Shown here in pieces: positions 47,525-57,836 of a stretch of 64,000 nt of DNA. This stretch comes from Roridomyces roridus (taxonomy: Eukaryota > Basidiomycota > Agaricomycetes > Agaricales > Mycenaceae): contig JARKIF010000041.1 in NCBI GenBank assembly GCA_029378245.1, positions 124,001 to 188,000 of the forward strand, given 5' to 3'. Position numbers and translations under genes: made by a program. The notes beneath the pieces are model-generated. The model was not told where the DNA came from. It saw only the letters and a program-made list of their open reading frames with translations, and did no database searches. Numbering within the stretch: position 1 is the stretch's first letter; each line of letters starts with the position of its first letter.

Positions 47525-48105
47525 ACCGAACCAACTGCGGACGAAATTGAATCGAATTTTAGTGATCCTACGTTTTGTGTTATTATTCTCCAGTACTATT
47601 TACATGAGGTATCAAATCGAACAATGGGCCCTACGGTACTCATAGAAAAAAGCATGGAAACACACAGGTGTCACTCCTCAAGACCTCACCCTGGAGAGCA
47701 GTGGAGACCGTCCAGAGCTCTTGTGAATAAGTTGGAATGATTGCCTCTGTAGACGATACATGCTTGTGCAAATCATATGAGGTGGAGCTGTTCCACCTAT
47801 TTCTTGGAGGAGAATTTGAATCTGGAAAATAGTTTGGAAATCCTCTTGGCAGGTTTTGCTGATTCCAACGCGTCCTGTGTAGCCTTCAGGTGTTGGGTAG
47901 CCTTCACAGTATACGGATGGTCTGTGCCTAGGACATCCCTGTATTTGGCAACAACTTTGAGTTGGAGATTTTCTGCTTCTTGGTGCCGGCCGGTGCTATA
48001 AAGTGTAATGGAAAGTTTGGCCATGGCTAACAGCGTGTCAGGATGGTCTTCACCGAGGATTTTCTGGCGCTTGATGAGGACAGAAATTTGGAGGTGCTCT
48101 GCTTC

Positions 48106-48113
48106 TCTGTACC
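48106..48113. repeat. 8-bp target site duplication (left), hAT element 3
   Basis: TCTGTACC, repeated exactly at 48879-48886. Confidence 0.93.
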
Positions 48114-48878
48114 TAGGGAGCGGCACGAGTATCGAGTGCTGCGAATACTCGCGGCATTTCACTCGCGAGTACGAGTATTCATACTCGCGAGTGGGTGGTG
48201 GCTGTGCTACTCGTGCGAGTGCGAGTATTGGTTTCCAAAAACCTTGGTACTCGCGAGTATTTGCCTGGCTACCGTAAGCTCACGGAACAGACCCAGATAG
48301 GCAATTTGATCAATGGCATCACTCGGCATCACTCGGCATGCCGGCATGTGGCAATCACTCCGTAATGTATGTCTATTCCTGTACAGAATTCAATTTACCT
48401 ATCAGTCACTACCTGTTCATCAGGAGGAACAGTAACGAAACTCTGCAACCAACTGAGTGAGCAATCAGCCCATTCCACTGTGACGGTCGGCCAGTGGGCC
48501 AGTGACCCGGACTTGATAGCAGTTGATGAGTTTGAGAAGCAGCTTGCAGAGGGTTGGACACGGAACAAGAAGCAGAAGACCCCTGCTACAGCAGAAGCCT
48601 CAGGATCAGCGAGAGTTATTGTCATTGATGATGATAGTACATAGTTTGGTAACTGAAATATATGATACTCATGAATAACTCACAAATAATTTGCAACTCG
48701 CGAGTATTCCAACTCATTGAGTGCAACTACTTGCGACTCGCGAATACTTGCGAATACTTGCGAAAGTTGCGTACTAATACACGAATACTCGCCATCAATA
48801 CTCGTGCGAGTGTGAGTATGGTTTTCCCAACTTCTGCGAGTACTCATACTCGCGAGTGTATACTCGTGCCGCTCACTA
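48114..48878. mobile_element. Non-autonomous hAT element 3 (765 bp) inside the NLR TPR region
   Basis: The ends TAGGGAGCGGCACGAGTAT and (reverse complement of the right end) TAGTGAGCGGCACGAGTAT are inverted copies with one difference. The flanking TCTGTACC is duplicated. Subterminal repeats of ACTCGCGAGT type fill both ends. A 91-codon plus-strand frame (48369-48644) with QWASDPDLIAVDEFEKQLA may be a leftover of a hAT transposase gene, but that is only a guess. Confidence 0.93.
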
Positions 48879-48886
48879 TCTGTACC
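48879..48886. repeat. 8-bp target site duplication (right), hAT element 3
   Basis: TCTGTACC, identical to 48106-48113. Confidence 0.93.
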
Positions 48887-48904
48887 GACCCAGTTGCCCA
48901 TATG

Positions 48905-49560
48905 TGGCTGCAAGGTTGGCCATGACTCTCAGGGTGTCAGGATGGTCATCACCAAGGAGCTTCTGACACTCTTTGAGGACAGAAACTTCAAGGCACTCTG
49001 CTTCTCTGTACCGACCCAGTTGCTGGTATGTGGCTGCAAGGTTGGCCCAAGGAGCTTCTGACGCTCTTTGAGGACAGAAATTTCGAGGTGCTCTGCTTCT
49101 CTGTACCGACCCAGTTCCCCGTATGTGGCTGCAAGGTTGGCCATGGCTAACAGCGTGTCAGGATGGTCATCACCAAGGAGCTTCTGACACTCTTTGAGGA
49201 CAGAAACTTCGAGGGGCTCTGCTTCTCTGTACCGACCCAGTTCCCCGTATGTGGCTGCAAGGTTGGCCATGGCTAACAGCGTGTCAGGATGGTCATCACC
49301 AAGGAGCTTCTGACTCTCTTTGAGGACATAAATTTCCAGGGGCTCTGACTCCCTGTACCGACCCAGTTGTCGGTATGTGACTGCAAGGCTGGCCATGGCT
49401 TCCAGAGTGTAAGGATGGTCATCACCAAGGAGCTTCTGACTCTCTTTGAGGACATAAATTTCCAGGGGCTCTGACTCTCTGTACCGACCCAGTTGCCGGT
49501 ATGTGGCTGCAAGGTCGGCCATGGCTTTCAGGGTGTCAGGATGGTCATCACCAAGGAGCT
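48905..49560 (-). repeat. TPR-coding tandem repeat of copy B
   Basis: About five full 126-bp units and one shortened unit, each encoding LGDDHPDTL..MA.LA.TY..LGRYRE.E. The unit near 49045 lacks 31 bp (a direct join of GGCC to CAAGGAG), which breaks the frame. Confidence 0.85.
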
Positions 49561-51311
49561 CCCTCTGTCTCTGCACATCCAGCTCATACAAACCCTTGGC
49601 TTGCTGAAATTTGCCTCCGTCATAATATATCCGCGCATATTGCCTCCAGAACTGGGAATTCACCATGGTGAAACTTCGGACAAGCATATTCACATGCATA
49701 ATCATCCTGATCCTCTCCAAATATGCATCAGGGCCAACATCTATTCCCATCCCCACCACACTTGCCATGCATGCCCGTGTTGTTGCCTCATCAGGTAGGG
49801 TGTTTGAGCACCACAGATGCACAAGTGGATGCATATCTAGCATATCACTGGCTTCCTGGCTCTGAATCAGTGAATATTCTTCAAGCTCTGCCACAATATT
49901 CCTGAAATATTCTTTTGACCAACTTCCTGAACCTGAGACAAAGTTTTGGAGAAATTTCCTGGCTTCCTGCATTGACTCAGCTTCATTTCCTTCATTGTTC
50001 GATATCCACTGTGTGGCCTTGGCGAATATTGACTCTGGAATATTGCTGTGGTGCAACAAAGAACAGAGTTGTAGAAACCGTGCAGCTACTGGGCTGAGTT
50101 TCATGAAGCTAAGTTCCCAGGTTGTGTAGACAGTCCACTCATAGTTATCATGAGCCTGGTCAGGATGCTGCCGCAGCAGTTCTTCTTTGTTTTTCCTGTA
50201 GATAGACAGATAGTTCATGAGACATTTGAACTTGGCTATATACGCCCCAGCCTGGACAATTGCAAGAGGCAGGCATGAGAGCTCCTGCACATCCTGATTA
50301 AGCATGATGTCATTGTCTGAAGAACTTGAAACCTACCTGTACAATGCCCATGGCTAAGGTATGGTTTTCATCTGTGTGCTCCTTCACCGCTCTTGTAAGA
50401 AGAAGAAGAGCTGCATTTTCTGTGTCCAAGTCTCCCACCTGTGAGTGAGAAGCAGGCCCATAAGTAGCAAGTTGTCGGTTTCGGGAAGTGATGATAATGT
50501 TTCCATGGGTGCATTGTGGGAAGAATGATGATAAGTTCAGTTTTGGATCATCTGCATTATCAAAGAGGAGAGTCCACTCTTTATTCTCAGAAATAAGCCA
50601 CTGAAGGCCAGCTTCTGGTGTTTTACCAAAGCTCTGAGAAATTCCTATGTTTGTGAGGGATGTTTTGAGAGCCTCGGGAGAGCTGGCATTCACAAAGAAC
50701 CGCATCATCAAGCTGGAAAGGCTCTCAATCATCAACAATGTTTTCTGTGACAAGGATTGCATACTCAGTGATTGACTCCAGAAATTTCAAAGCCACCTGA
50801 GTCTTTCCAGAGCCACCAAGACCATGGAGAACAAAAATCCTCCTTTTCTTGGGTTCCTGGGCAAAGTACTGTTGCATTTCGTCAAGAATGTCCTTTCTGC
50901 CCCGGAATATCTGGGACGCTGGAGGACATCTGACAAGTGCCAGAGCTGTATGACATTGTTCCTGAGCTGTGATATCTGATCAGTGGGCCTCAGATGTATT
51001 TATGTGGGACATACTGATGGATTCCACTTGACCTTGCTGTCTTGGTTCTTGGCCCTGTGAATAAACACTGTGTACGGTGAGATCTGGGTCTGCAGAGCCA
51101 CTAGGAATCTACTTCAAGTTGGTGATCCTCAGGGTCCCTCCTTCACCAGAACCTCCTTCTCCCCCATGTTGGTCACCTGCCCCACCAGGACCACCGGCAC
51201 CACCTGAAAGCCAGGTCAGTACTGACTCTCATCGCAAGACTTGGGCCATGTTGACTTACCATAGATATGAAAATGTGTCCCTCTCTCCATTTCAGCAGTT
51301 CCTAGAGACAT

Positions 51312-51516
51312 TGGTGTGGTGCAGGTGAGAGGATAAGAGAGGTCCTGACGTGGCAGAGGTACTATATATGGGTTTGACAGACACTGCCCTGGGTGGTACT
51401 CGGCAATCAGAAGCTGCTCATCAATGAGTCACTTGTCGCGAACTCCTCGGATGATCGGATCAGTGACGCGACATTGTCGCTAACCACCACCAAACCACCA
51501 CGGACTCTGGAGGAGC
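51312..51516. other. Junction between NLR copy B start and LRR-like pseudogene
   Basis: The NLR promoter should lie here. Nothing else is supported. Confidence 0.4.
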
Positions 51517-52480
51517 ATGTTCCACTTCTTCCTCGGCGCACATGGTCTCACGGCGTTGTCTCTCCGAGTCGAAGCGCTCACGGCGGACGCCTCGATTCAT
51601 TGGGAATCCCTTCGCCGCCTGACGCTTGTGACCAATCACGGCAACGGTGAGACCCCTGGGTCGCACCTCGTCTTGCCCATCTTGCGGCAGTCCTCCCACC
51701 TCGAAACTTTGAACGTCGACTTTGATTTCAGCATGGATCTCCAGCAGAGTCTCGACCCGCAGCCTCCCTGCGACCTGCCGCATCTGCGGCGGCTCTCCGT
51801 CTCCGGTTGCGCATGGGCTTTGCTGCGCAGTTAACAGTGCTCCGGAATTGCGCATCCTCTCGTATGTGCTCGACCGAGTGACCACCGTGGACACGCCGAG
51901 TCCCCTTGTGTGCTTAGTCCCCTGCTCCAATCAGCTCCAGTGTCTTCGTCTCGACATGACCTCGGTCTCGAGTGACACCCTCATGGTGGTCCTCGGTGCC
52001 ATACCTACACTGCGTGAGTTGATGCTCCGAGGGGAGCCGCGAATCAAGGCACAACCTGGTGCCCCGCGACACCGCGACAGCCTGGTGGTGCCCATGCTTA
52101 ACCCAAATCCCAATCCCACTCCCACGGTTATCTGCCCCCGGCTCGAACACCTCAAACTGGTTCATTTACACACCCTCTCGGATGAGGATCTCCTCGCCTT
52201 TGTCCTCGCACGTACCGATCCCAATATTTCGGATGCCACTCAAATGGCTTGTCCATCGGAGCTCACAATGCAATCCAACCGCTGGTGCCAAGTTGACATC
52301 ATCCCTTCCCTGGAGCTTCAAATGGTCGGCTGGCTCAAGGTGAATCTTGTTTATCATCCCAAACCCAACTTCGAGACATATTCGGTCGCGGATGCGAATG
52401 ATTCTTCGTACGTGTGGGACCCGTCGGCCAGGGAGTGGGATATGCCGGATGTGAACACTGGCTGGTATGGCCATCCGTGA
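51517..52480 (+). pseudogene. F-box/LRR-like protein fragment
   Basis: Leucine-rich segments (ALSLRVEALTADASIHWES, HLETLNVDFDFSM, PHLRRLSVSGCAWALL) are open to about 51834, where a stop ends the frame. A shifted frame carries on with NSAPELRILSYVLDRV, QLQCLRLDMTSVSSDTL and PTLRELMLRG to the stop at 52480. A one-base change near 51830 explains the break. The N-terminal F-box expected for such proteins is missing; the region upstream is NLR flank. I therefore read it as a truncated, frame-shifted pseudogene of the F-box/LRR expansion. Confidence 0.6.
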
Positions 52481-52531
52481 TTTTTCCTTCCATTTACGAT
52501 TCCAGAGTAGCATTGTACGATAGTAAAATAT

Positions 52532-53650
52532 TCAGGGCACGTACGGACTGGAATTGGGAATAGACTCGACGAACGGTAGATCATCGCACTGCAATCCTCC
52601 CGACAGGACACACTGCGCCACCCGTTGTCCGGCATCCATACCTTCGAAATACGCGCCATGGAGGAAACCTATTCAGGGTTCATTCCTTGCATCCCCACTG
52701 AGCCCAAGACCAAGACTCACCGAAATACCGCTGACTCATCGCCTCACCAGAGAACCACAACCTCCCAAGATTCGCGCGCAAGTTCAAATGATGCGGGCTT
52801 ACGATGCTTGCGGGCCAATTGCTGTAACTTCCCCTGTAGAGCGGGTCGGAGAACCAGCGCGGGAAGAAGAATGCTGTCGGCGTTGGGATGGTTGTATTCG
52901 GGGACATGGCGCTGAGGACGGAGAGGAGTTCGGTTTAGATCTGGGCGTCGGTGAGGGATTCGATTGTTTCGGAGTAGTCTCCCTGGGTGTAAGGGTCAGG
53001 AAGGATGAGTGGGGTGGAGAAGGAAGAGGTGCGCACTGTGACGGTTGCGAAGATGATCCCAGAGCCGGGAAGGAAGCCGTCGAGGTCGAGGCTCTGCCAA
53101 ACTGGGTATCGTCCACGAACCTTGTCGGCATACAGCGCAAACTATGATACCATATGAGTTCGCCGTAACCACACAAAAGCAAAGGTGGAGAAACACACCT
53201 GGGTGTCGAACCAGAACTTCTCGTCAAACTGCAAACTGCAAAAACAGCTTGGTGTACGTAGCCATCGTCATACTCTGAATGGCCTCCTGCTTCCACAAAG
53301 GCAGCGTCGGCTCAAACGCCACATCGTCATGTTGCAACACCCCAACGCTGAATGTGCTAATAGCATAGTCCGCGCTGATCTTGCTCCCATTTGCAAGGGT
53401 CACCACCACCGCGTCGGAGGAGTACGCAATGTCCGTTACGGTGGCGTTGAGCAGGACCTGGGATGGCTGGAGGAATGATGCAGCTTCGGATTGGATGAGG
53501 TATTTGAATCCGCGTTGGTCGATGGAGAGGAGGTTGGAGTCGGAGAACCCGCCTTGGTCGACGTCGTAAGTAAAATTGTTTGCCTTTGAGTTAGGTTGAG
53601 TAAGGATACAAGTGGGATTTGGTTGATAGGCTTACCCATGAGGAAGCGAT
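52532..53650 (-). pseudogene. Flavin amine oxidase, 3' part
   Basis: This is the C-terminal two thirds of a polyamine-oxidase-like flavoprotein: SWIASSW, NNFTYDVDQGGF, SDSNLLSIDQRGF, VVVTLANGSKISADYAISTF, GVLQHDDVAFEP, then after an intron FALYADKVRGRYPVWQ, SPNTTIPTPTAFFFPRW, WPASIV, and the FAD-closing GRLWFSGEAMSQRYFGFLHG. Two lesions besides the insertion upstream are visible. A 7-bp duplication at about 53225-53241 (TTTGCAG twice on the minus strand) shifts the frame after KLFLQF. An in-frame TAA at 52935-52937 falls where CAA or CAG would be expected. The gene is dead as read. Confidence 0.82.
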
Positions 53651-53977
53651 CCAGGACACCTTTAGGACCTGTATTTCCCCTCTAATAGGAAGGGACAACC
53701 CATGGTGGTGTCCATTCTAATTGGAAAGGATAGAGGCCGGGTCCCTATGTCGCAATAAAGAGCGCGACAAAGGTCGCAATAAAGTCCCAATATACCACGT
53801 AAAGACTTACCAAGTGCAAGTAATAGGTAGTGTTGCGATAAAGTCGTGCCGAATGATCCCCCATCGTGATCTTAGCCCCAAAAGGAAGTCCAAGAAAAAA
53901 ACAGTCAATTCAAGTCACTATACAGTACAAACACGTCGTTAAGGCCAAGAAAGCAGTATATACAGTACATGTAGCGT

Positions 53978-55180
53978 TCAGTCTTCCTCCACCTCCGGCA
54001 AGACAATGTCGCACGCACGAACGCCGGGAGGGCCGACCCTCTTCCCCCGAGTCGCATTAGGCGCGCTATTCCAAGCAGGCCTCGGCCGCGGCAGCTCCAC
54101 GACAAGCTTGGCCTTCTTGGCAACGGGCTGCTCGTCTTCATCCTGGGAGTCGTCCCGCGCACGCTTGTCGACAGTCTTCTTCCTCTTTTTCACCGCCTGC
54201 TCCTCAGGTTCCTTGGTGGTGCGGCGGCGCTTGGCGGGAGGACCTTGCTTCGTCGACACCACCTGCTCCTCGCCCTCGTCGTCATCATCACTCCCTTCAT
54301 CGCTCCCACTCTCGTTCCCGCCCTTGAGCTCACGCATCTGCCTCTCATGCTTCCCCCGCTCCTCTACCATCCGTCTAGCGTGCTCATCCACCACAGCTCC
54401 GTTGGGTACATGCTTCCCGTTCTTGAAGATGTATTTGGGGGGAGCCTCCGTTGGGACGAAGGGCTTGAGAGCCGCTTTGGACTTGGTAGATGGTTTGGCA
54501 GGCGGCTTGGGCTTGGGGGCGGTGGACTTGGGAGTCGTTTTGGCGGTGGACTTGGAGGCGGCGGAGTTGGTGGACTTGGACGCCACGGCCTTGGTCGTTT
54601 TGGTGGTGGACTTGGAGGCGGCGGCCTTGGTAGACTTGGAGGCAGCGGCCTTGGTCGTTTTGGTAGCAGAGGCCTTGGTGGACTTGGACTTGGCTGGTGC
54701 CTTTTTGCGTCGAGCGGTGTTGTCGTCCGAGTAACCCCCGTCGTAATCCACAAACGGCCGATCCTCGTCGTCGCTGGGCTCTCTGTCGTTGTCACCATCG
54801 TCACCGCTGCCCTGCGCCCCATCCTCCGCATCACTCTTGAGCTCTCTACCCTGCGTCTGATGGGTCGCTCCAAGGTCATCCCGGACCTTACGCTTCTTCC
54901 CCACCGTCGCCAAGCCCTTGTTAATTAGCTTGTTGAACCGCCGCTCCTGCTCCTCCTCCTCCTCCTCCGTCGAGTTTTCAGCCCATCTCCTCTGGGTGTA
55001 TCTGACGCCGGTGTGCAGAGCCAAAGTCACGGCTTGCAGGGCAGCCGTTCGCAAATCCCAGTCGGACAATGCAGCCTTCACGCCCGGCAAGAGCAAGGCA
55101 GAACTCGCACTTCGGCATGCGCTGGAGAAGAGGGAGCGGAGTGCAATGGCGCTGGCGGATATCGAGCTAGAGCTTGGCAT
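53978..55180 (-). CDS. Lysine/alanine-rich low-complexity protein, unknown
   Basis: A 400-codon frame, not recognised. The centre repeats K(S/T)TKAAASKST-like blocks of about 11 residues, followed by several nuclear-signal-like basic clusters (PPAKRRRTTK, KKRKKTVDKR, KKAKLV) and acidic runs (EEEEEEQE, DDDDEGEE). An intrinsically disordered nuclear or DNA-binding protein is plausible, like H1-type tails. The first 30 codons lie antisense to the KDZ fragment, so the true start is probably further in. Low-complexity coding can also arise by chance in GC-rich DNA. It may be an accessory gene of the transposon or a bystander. Confidence 0.4.
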   Translation of the reverse strand: MPSSSSISASAIALRSLFSSACRSASSALLLPGVKAALSDWDLRTAALQAVTLALHTGVRYTQRRWAENSTEEEEEEQERRFNKLINKGLATVGKKRKVRDDLGATHQTQGRELKSDAEDGAQGSGDDGDNDREPSDDEDRPFVDYDGGYSDDNTARRKKAPAKSKSTKASATKTTKAAASKSTKAAASKSTTKTTKAVASKSTNSAASKSTAKTTPKSTAPKPKPPAKPSTKSKAALKPFVPTEAPPKYIFKNGKHVPNGAVVDEHARRMVEERGKHERQMRELKGGNESGSDEGSDDDDEGEEQVVSTKQGPPAKRRRTTKEPEEQAVKKRKKTVDKRARDDSQDEDEQPVAKKAKLVVELPRPRPAWNSAPNATRGKRVGPPGVRACDIVLPEVEED

Positions 55181-55690
55181 CGCTACACGCTGGACTCCGA
55201 CGAGCCCAAGTTACTGTACTATTTCGACCAAAGATTCAGTGACGCGTGACGCCCCCGCGTGAAATGAAGGATTTTGGCCCCGGTGACGGGTGACGGTCAA
55301 CATTTTTGCTTCGGCAATTCGGGAAACAGTGATTTACATCAATTTTGGACGGAATCTCTGATCCGAGTGATGCCATCAGGCCATATAAGGAAATTTGATG
55401 TGATGGCCGCTCGGTGAAGCTCTTATCTGGTGAACTTTGGCGGTGACGCGTGACACCCTGTGAAGGATTGGTCGAAATAGTACAGTACATTGCCGCCGAG
55501 GAGGAGGCTCGCTCGCTAGAATATCAGCGTGCTCTTGATCGATTGGAGCTCCTCGTAGTGGAGCGTTTGTTCGAGCTCACCAAGATGAATCAGTCCGGCA
55601 CCGGTGAGTCTGATTTGATTGGTGTATTTGTTCTCCATGCTGACTTGAATGTTAGGCTACAAGATGCGAAAGCACATTGCCAAGTCTTTT
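55080..55690 (+). pseudogene. KDZ-type transposase fragment, interrupted by a MITE
   Basis: Taking out the MITE (55214-55485 plus one TA) gives a continuous reading: ELALRHALEKRERSAMALAD, LGIATRWTPTSPSY, then IAAEEEARSLEYQRALDRLE, LLVVERLFELTKMNQSGTG. A 53-bp intron (55603-55655) follows, then YKMRKHIAKSF. The RWTP, LERLVVxRLFEL.K and GTGYK.R.HI.K pattern is characteristic of KDZ (Kyakuja-Dileera-Zisupton) transposases of Agaricomycetes, as I know them. Both the bulk of the enzyme and its C-terminus are missing. Confidence 0.62.
55214..55485. mobile_element. Tc1/mariner-type MITE (272 bp)
   Basis: The ends CTGTACTATTTCGACC and GGTCGAAATAGTACAG are perfect 16-bp inverted copies flanked by TA on both sides (55212-55213 and 55486-55487). 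It has no coding capacity. GTGACGCGTGAC occurs subterminally at both ends. Removal together with one TA restores the KDZ reading frame around it, which confirms the insertion. Confidence 0.9.
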
Positions 55691-56277
55691 CAGCTGGAGT
55701 TTGGGGCTTGACACCGATAAGGGAGTACCCCGTCCTGCAGGTCGTGTCAACCTGCTGTGTTGGTACCCTCCCGCCTCCGACCACACCCAGGTCCGTATAC
55801 GCATCAACGGCGTCGTTGAGGGTCTTCAGATAGTCGACCTTACCAGTCTCATCGTAAGTCTCTGCAAGCCAGTCAACAACAATTCACAACACAAGTAACT
55901 GACGCACCAACAGACTCGTAAAAGTCCGACTCGACCGACTTCAATCCGTACTTCTGAGCCAGCGTATATATGGGATTCGCAGGCCCCGTGCCCTCCTGCG
56001 TTCCCTGGATCCAATTCGCTCCAAGCTCAATGACAGAGGTGCGTCCGGGCGCACCAAACTCCATAGAGTGCATCCGCCCGCCGAGCTCATCGCGTGCCTC
56101 GACTATGAGGAAGTTGGTGACCTTCTGCTCGGCGAGTGTGCGCGCTGCGATGATGCCGGCGACGCCGCCCCCGAGGATGAGTACAGTTTTGTCGTTTTGC
56201 GTCGTGCCAGCAGTTGATGCGGGGAGGACAAGGGTGGCTGTTGTGATGAGGAGTAGGAGGCGAGCGAGGCGCTGCAT
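55691..56277 (-). pseudogene. Secreted flavin amine oxidase, 5' part
   Basis: This is the N-terminal part of the enzyme whose 3' part lies at 52532-53650. A signal peptide (MQRLARLLLLITTATLVLPA) is followed by the FAD Rossmann motif LILGGGVAGIIAARTLAE at residues 33-50, the ribose-binding EARDELGGRMHS and GANWIQGTQ. Exon 1 is 56277-55908. After an intron, exon 2 starts at 55861 (ETYDETGKVDYLKTLNDAVD) and reads VGGGRVPTQQVD, YSLIGVKPQTPAEKT before the KDZ-related DNA begins. Family members oxidise polyamines or other amines to aldehydes with H2O2 release. The gene is split and cannot encode the full enzyme. Confidence 0.85.
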
Positions 56278-57249
56278 GTCGAACGATTGAAGCAGAGTGC
56301 GATGAGAGGTGAGTCGATGGTGGGTAGCCTTTTATATGTAAAGCGGCGGCGTAGCCAGGATGCCAGCATCGACAATCCATGGGAGGGTAGATGGAGAAGG
56401 CTGGTTACCACTCTAAGGAGGCGTCCTTGGCAGGGGCAATGGGACTGCACATGGCCGCGGAACCGAAAATGAGATCAGGAACGAGTTACTAGGGGTCGTC
56501 CGGGTGCAGAATTCATCCCAGGTGTATCATTCCGTCCTTTGCGCGAGTGAGGACGCTAAAACGGCCAGGAATTAGGTTCGTGCCGTCGAGGATAGACCAG
56601 GAACTTGTTGTGTCGACGTGGTTCTGGACAAGAGCTGACGCGGCAATCAGGATTTGGTAATCTTTTCTTACTTGTTCTCGAATATCCCTCTCAGCGGCAG
56701 AGAACTTCCTTAATACCTGAAGGGAGGTTGGGAAAAAATGTTGAGTCTGGAACTGGTGATCTACTGCCTGTATTTATCTGAATTGCACGACTCATTCGAT
56801 CAGAGAGACTGGAGCTGTTGTGCATACCACGAGGCCATCGACGCTGGACTTGAGTCATCCATGGAGTCAGTCTGTCATTCAACTTTGATTTCATGCTTTT
56901 CGATTCAGGAAGGGGCAAGAAAACGGTTCAAACTCCAGATAATAAGATCGGGGTCGATACAGCCAAGAATCCGGCATGTGCTACTTACCGAGTTTCAAAG
57001 TGAACGTGAGGCCAACACTGTGCCTCAGGTGGCAGTGCCCACCCCATGATCCGCGTGTCTGTAAGTCCGATGACTCCGATCATTCCATCTTACACTTGAC
57101 CGCACCTCTTCATCGCCTCTTCTGCCAACGTGTCGGGCTATATGTATCCACCCAACGTCAGTCTCGATCCATTCTATCATCGCGTACTCACTCTCACGAC
57201 TCATGCCTGACGTCCCGCCGGCTTTTTACGCTCCTTCACCCCATTTTGC
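56278..57249. other. No gene seen
   Basis: 5' flank of the amine oxidase remnant and unassigned sequence. Short open frames only. Confidence 0.45.
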
Positions 57250-57836
57250 ATGACGGAATCGAGGGGAGTGAGGCATCGTGGCCACAAGGCCCCAAGCCCG
57301 GCGCCGCCGCCTTCCGGCGCAGAGACGACCCCACGGGATGAAAAGAAGGAGCAGGGACCGCATGAAGGGCAGTCAAAACCCCAGCAGACAGGGTTTGCAC
57401 CGGTGCGTCACAATATCACCTCACTCGGTCGACCTAACTCGCACCTAAGGCCGACCTCCTCAAACCCGAGTACCTAGTCCACTTAGTCAGTTTCACCTAC
57501 ACCCTCCTCTCCTTCTGGACCCGCTTCTACAAAATCGGCCACGCCAACTCTGTCGTCTGGGACGAAGCCCACTTTGACAAATTCGGCTCGCACTACCTCA
57601 AGCGAGAGTTCTACTTTGACGTGCATCCGCCCTTGGGCAAGATGCTCGTTGGGCTCGCCGGTCTTCTCCCGGGATACGACGGGACCTTTGAGTTCAAGAG
57701 CGGGGAGGATTATACGGATGAGGTGCCGTACGTCGCTTTGGGGCGGCGATGGTCCCGCTTGGGTGGTACACTGCGGTGGAACTCGGCATGAGTCAGTGGG
57801 CTGCACATATCGTCGCTCTCATGGTCCTCCTCGGTG
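57250..57836 (+). pseudogene. Protein O-mannosyltransferase (PMT2-type), 5' fragment
   Basis: Exon 57250-57402 encodes a polar N-terminal tail (MTESRGVRHRGHKAPSPAPP). Exon 2 from 57450 reads [20 protein letters not shown], then [20 protein letters not shown] and [19 protein letters not shown], the strongly conserved first luminal loop of PMT proteins, with the DE pair needed for dolichol-phosphate-mannose-dependent transfer in the ER. Near 57733 the frame breaks; the next family segment ([20 protein letters not shown], then WAAHIVALMVLL) is in another frame and ends at about 57836. Nothing of the remaining 600-700 residues follows. It is a truncated gene copy. Confidence 0.75.

Larger units (their letters stand above)
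47797..51311 (-). pseudogene. NB-ARC/TPR (NLR-like) gene, copy B, disrupted in the TPR array
   Basis: Same architecture as copy A: start at 51311 (MSLGTAEMERGTHFHIYG), glycine-rich region at about 51210-51110, CPPASQIFRGRKDI before the P-loop LHGLGGSGKTQ near 50810-50840, NB-ARC core (TLLFDNADD, IIITSRN) at 50700-50350, and a winged-helix-like linker. A long intact exon from 50282 to about 49050 carries seven or so 42-residue TPRs. Near 49045 a 31-bp gap relative to neighbouring repeat units shifts the frame. At 48114-48878 a hAT element sits inside a TPR unit. Beyond it the last TPRs and natural C-terminus (RISKLFSRFKFSSKK) continue to 47797. A truncated protein with most TPRs could still be made. 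Function is inferred only from the STAND family. Confidence 0.85.
53651..55690. mobile_element. Insertion of KDZ-transposon-related DNA splitting the amine oxidase
   Basis: The amine oxidase reads well up to TPAEKT near 55690 and resumes at SWIASSW near 53650, with about 20 family residues missing. The roughly 2 kb between holds a minus-strand lysine-rich frame, a plus-strand piece of a KDZ-type transposase and a MITE. Exact ends and a target duplication could not be found, so the insertion may have been trimmed by deletion. Confidence 0.6.

Noticed and set aside
54006..54928. Long plus-strand frames rich in Gly/Leu (GGGLGRLG-like)
   Set aside because: They are antisense shadows of the lysine/alanine-rich minus-strand frame.
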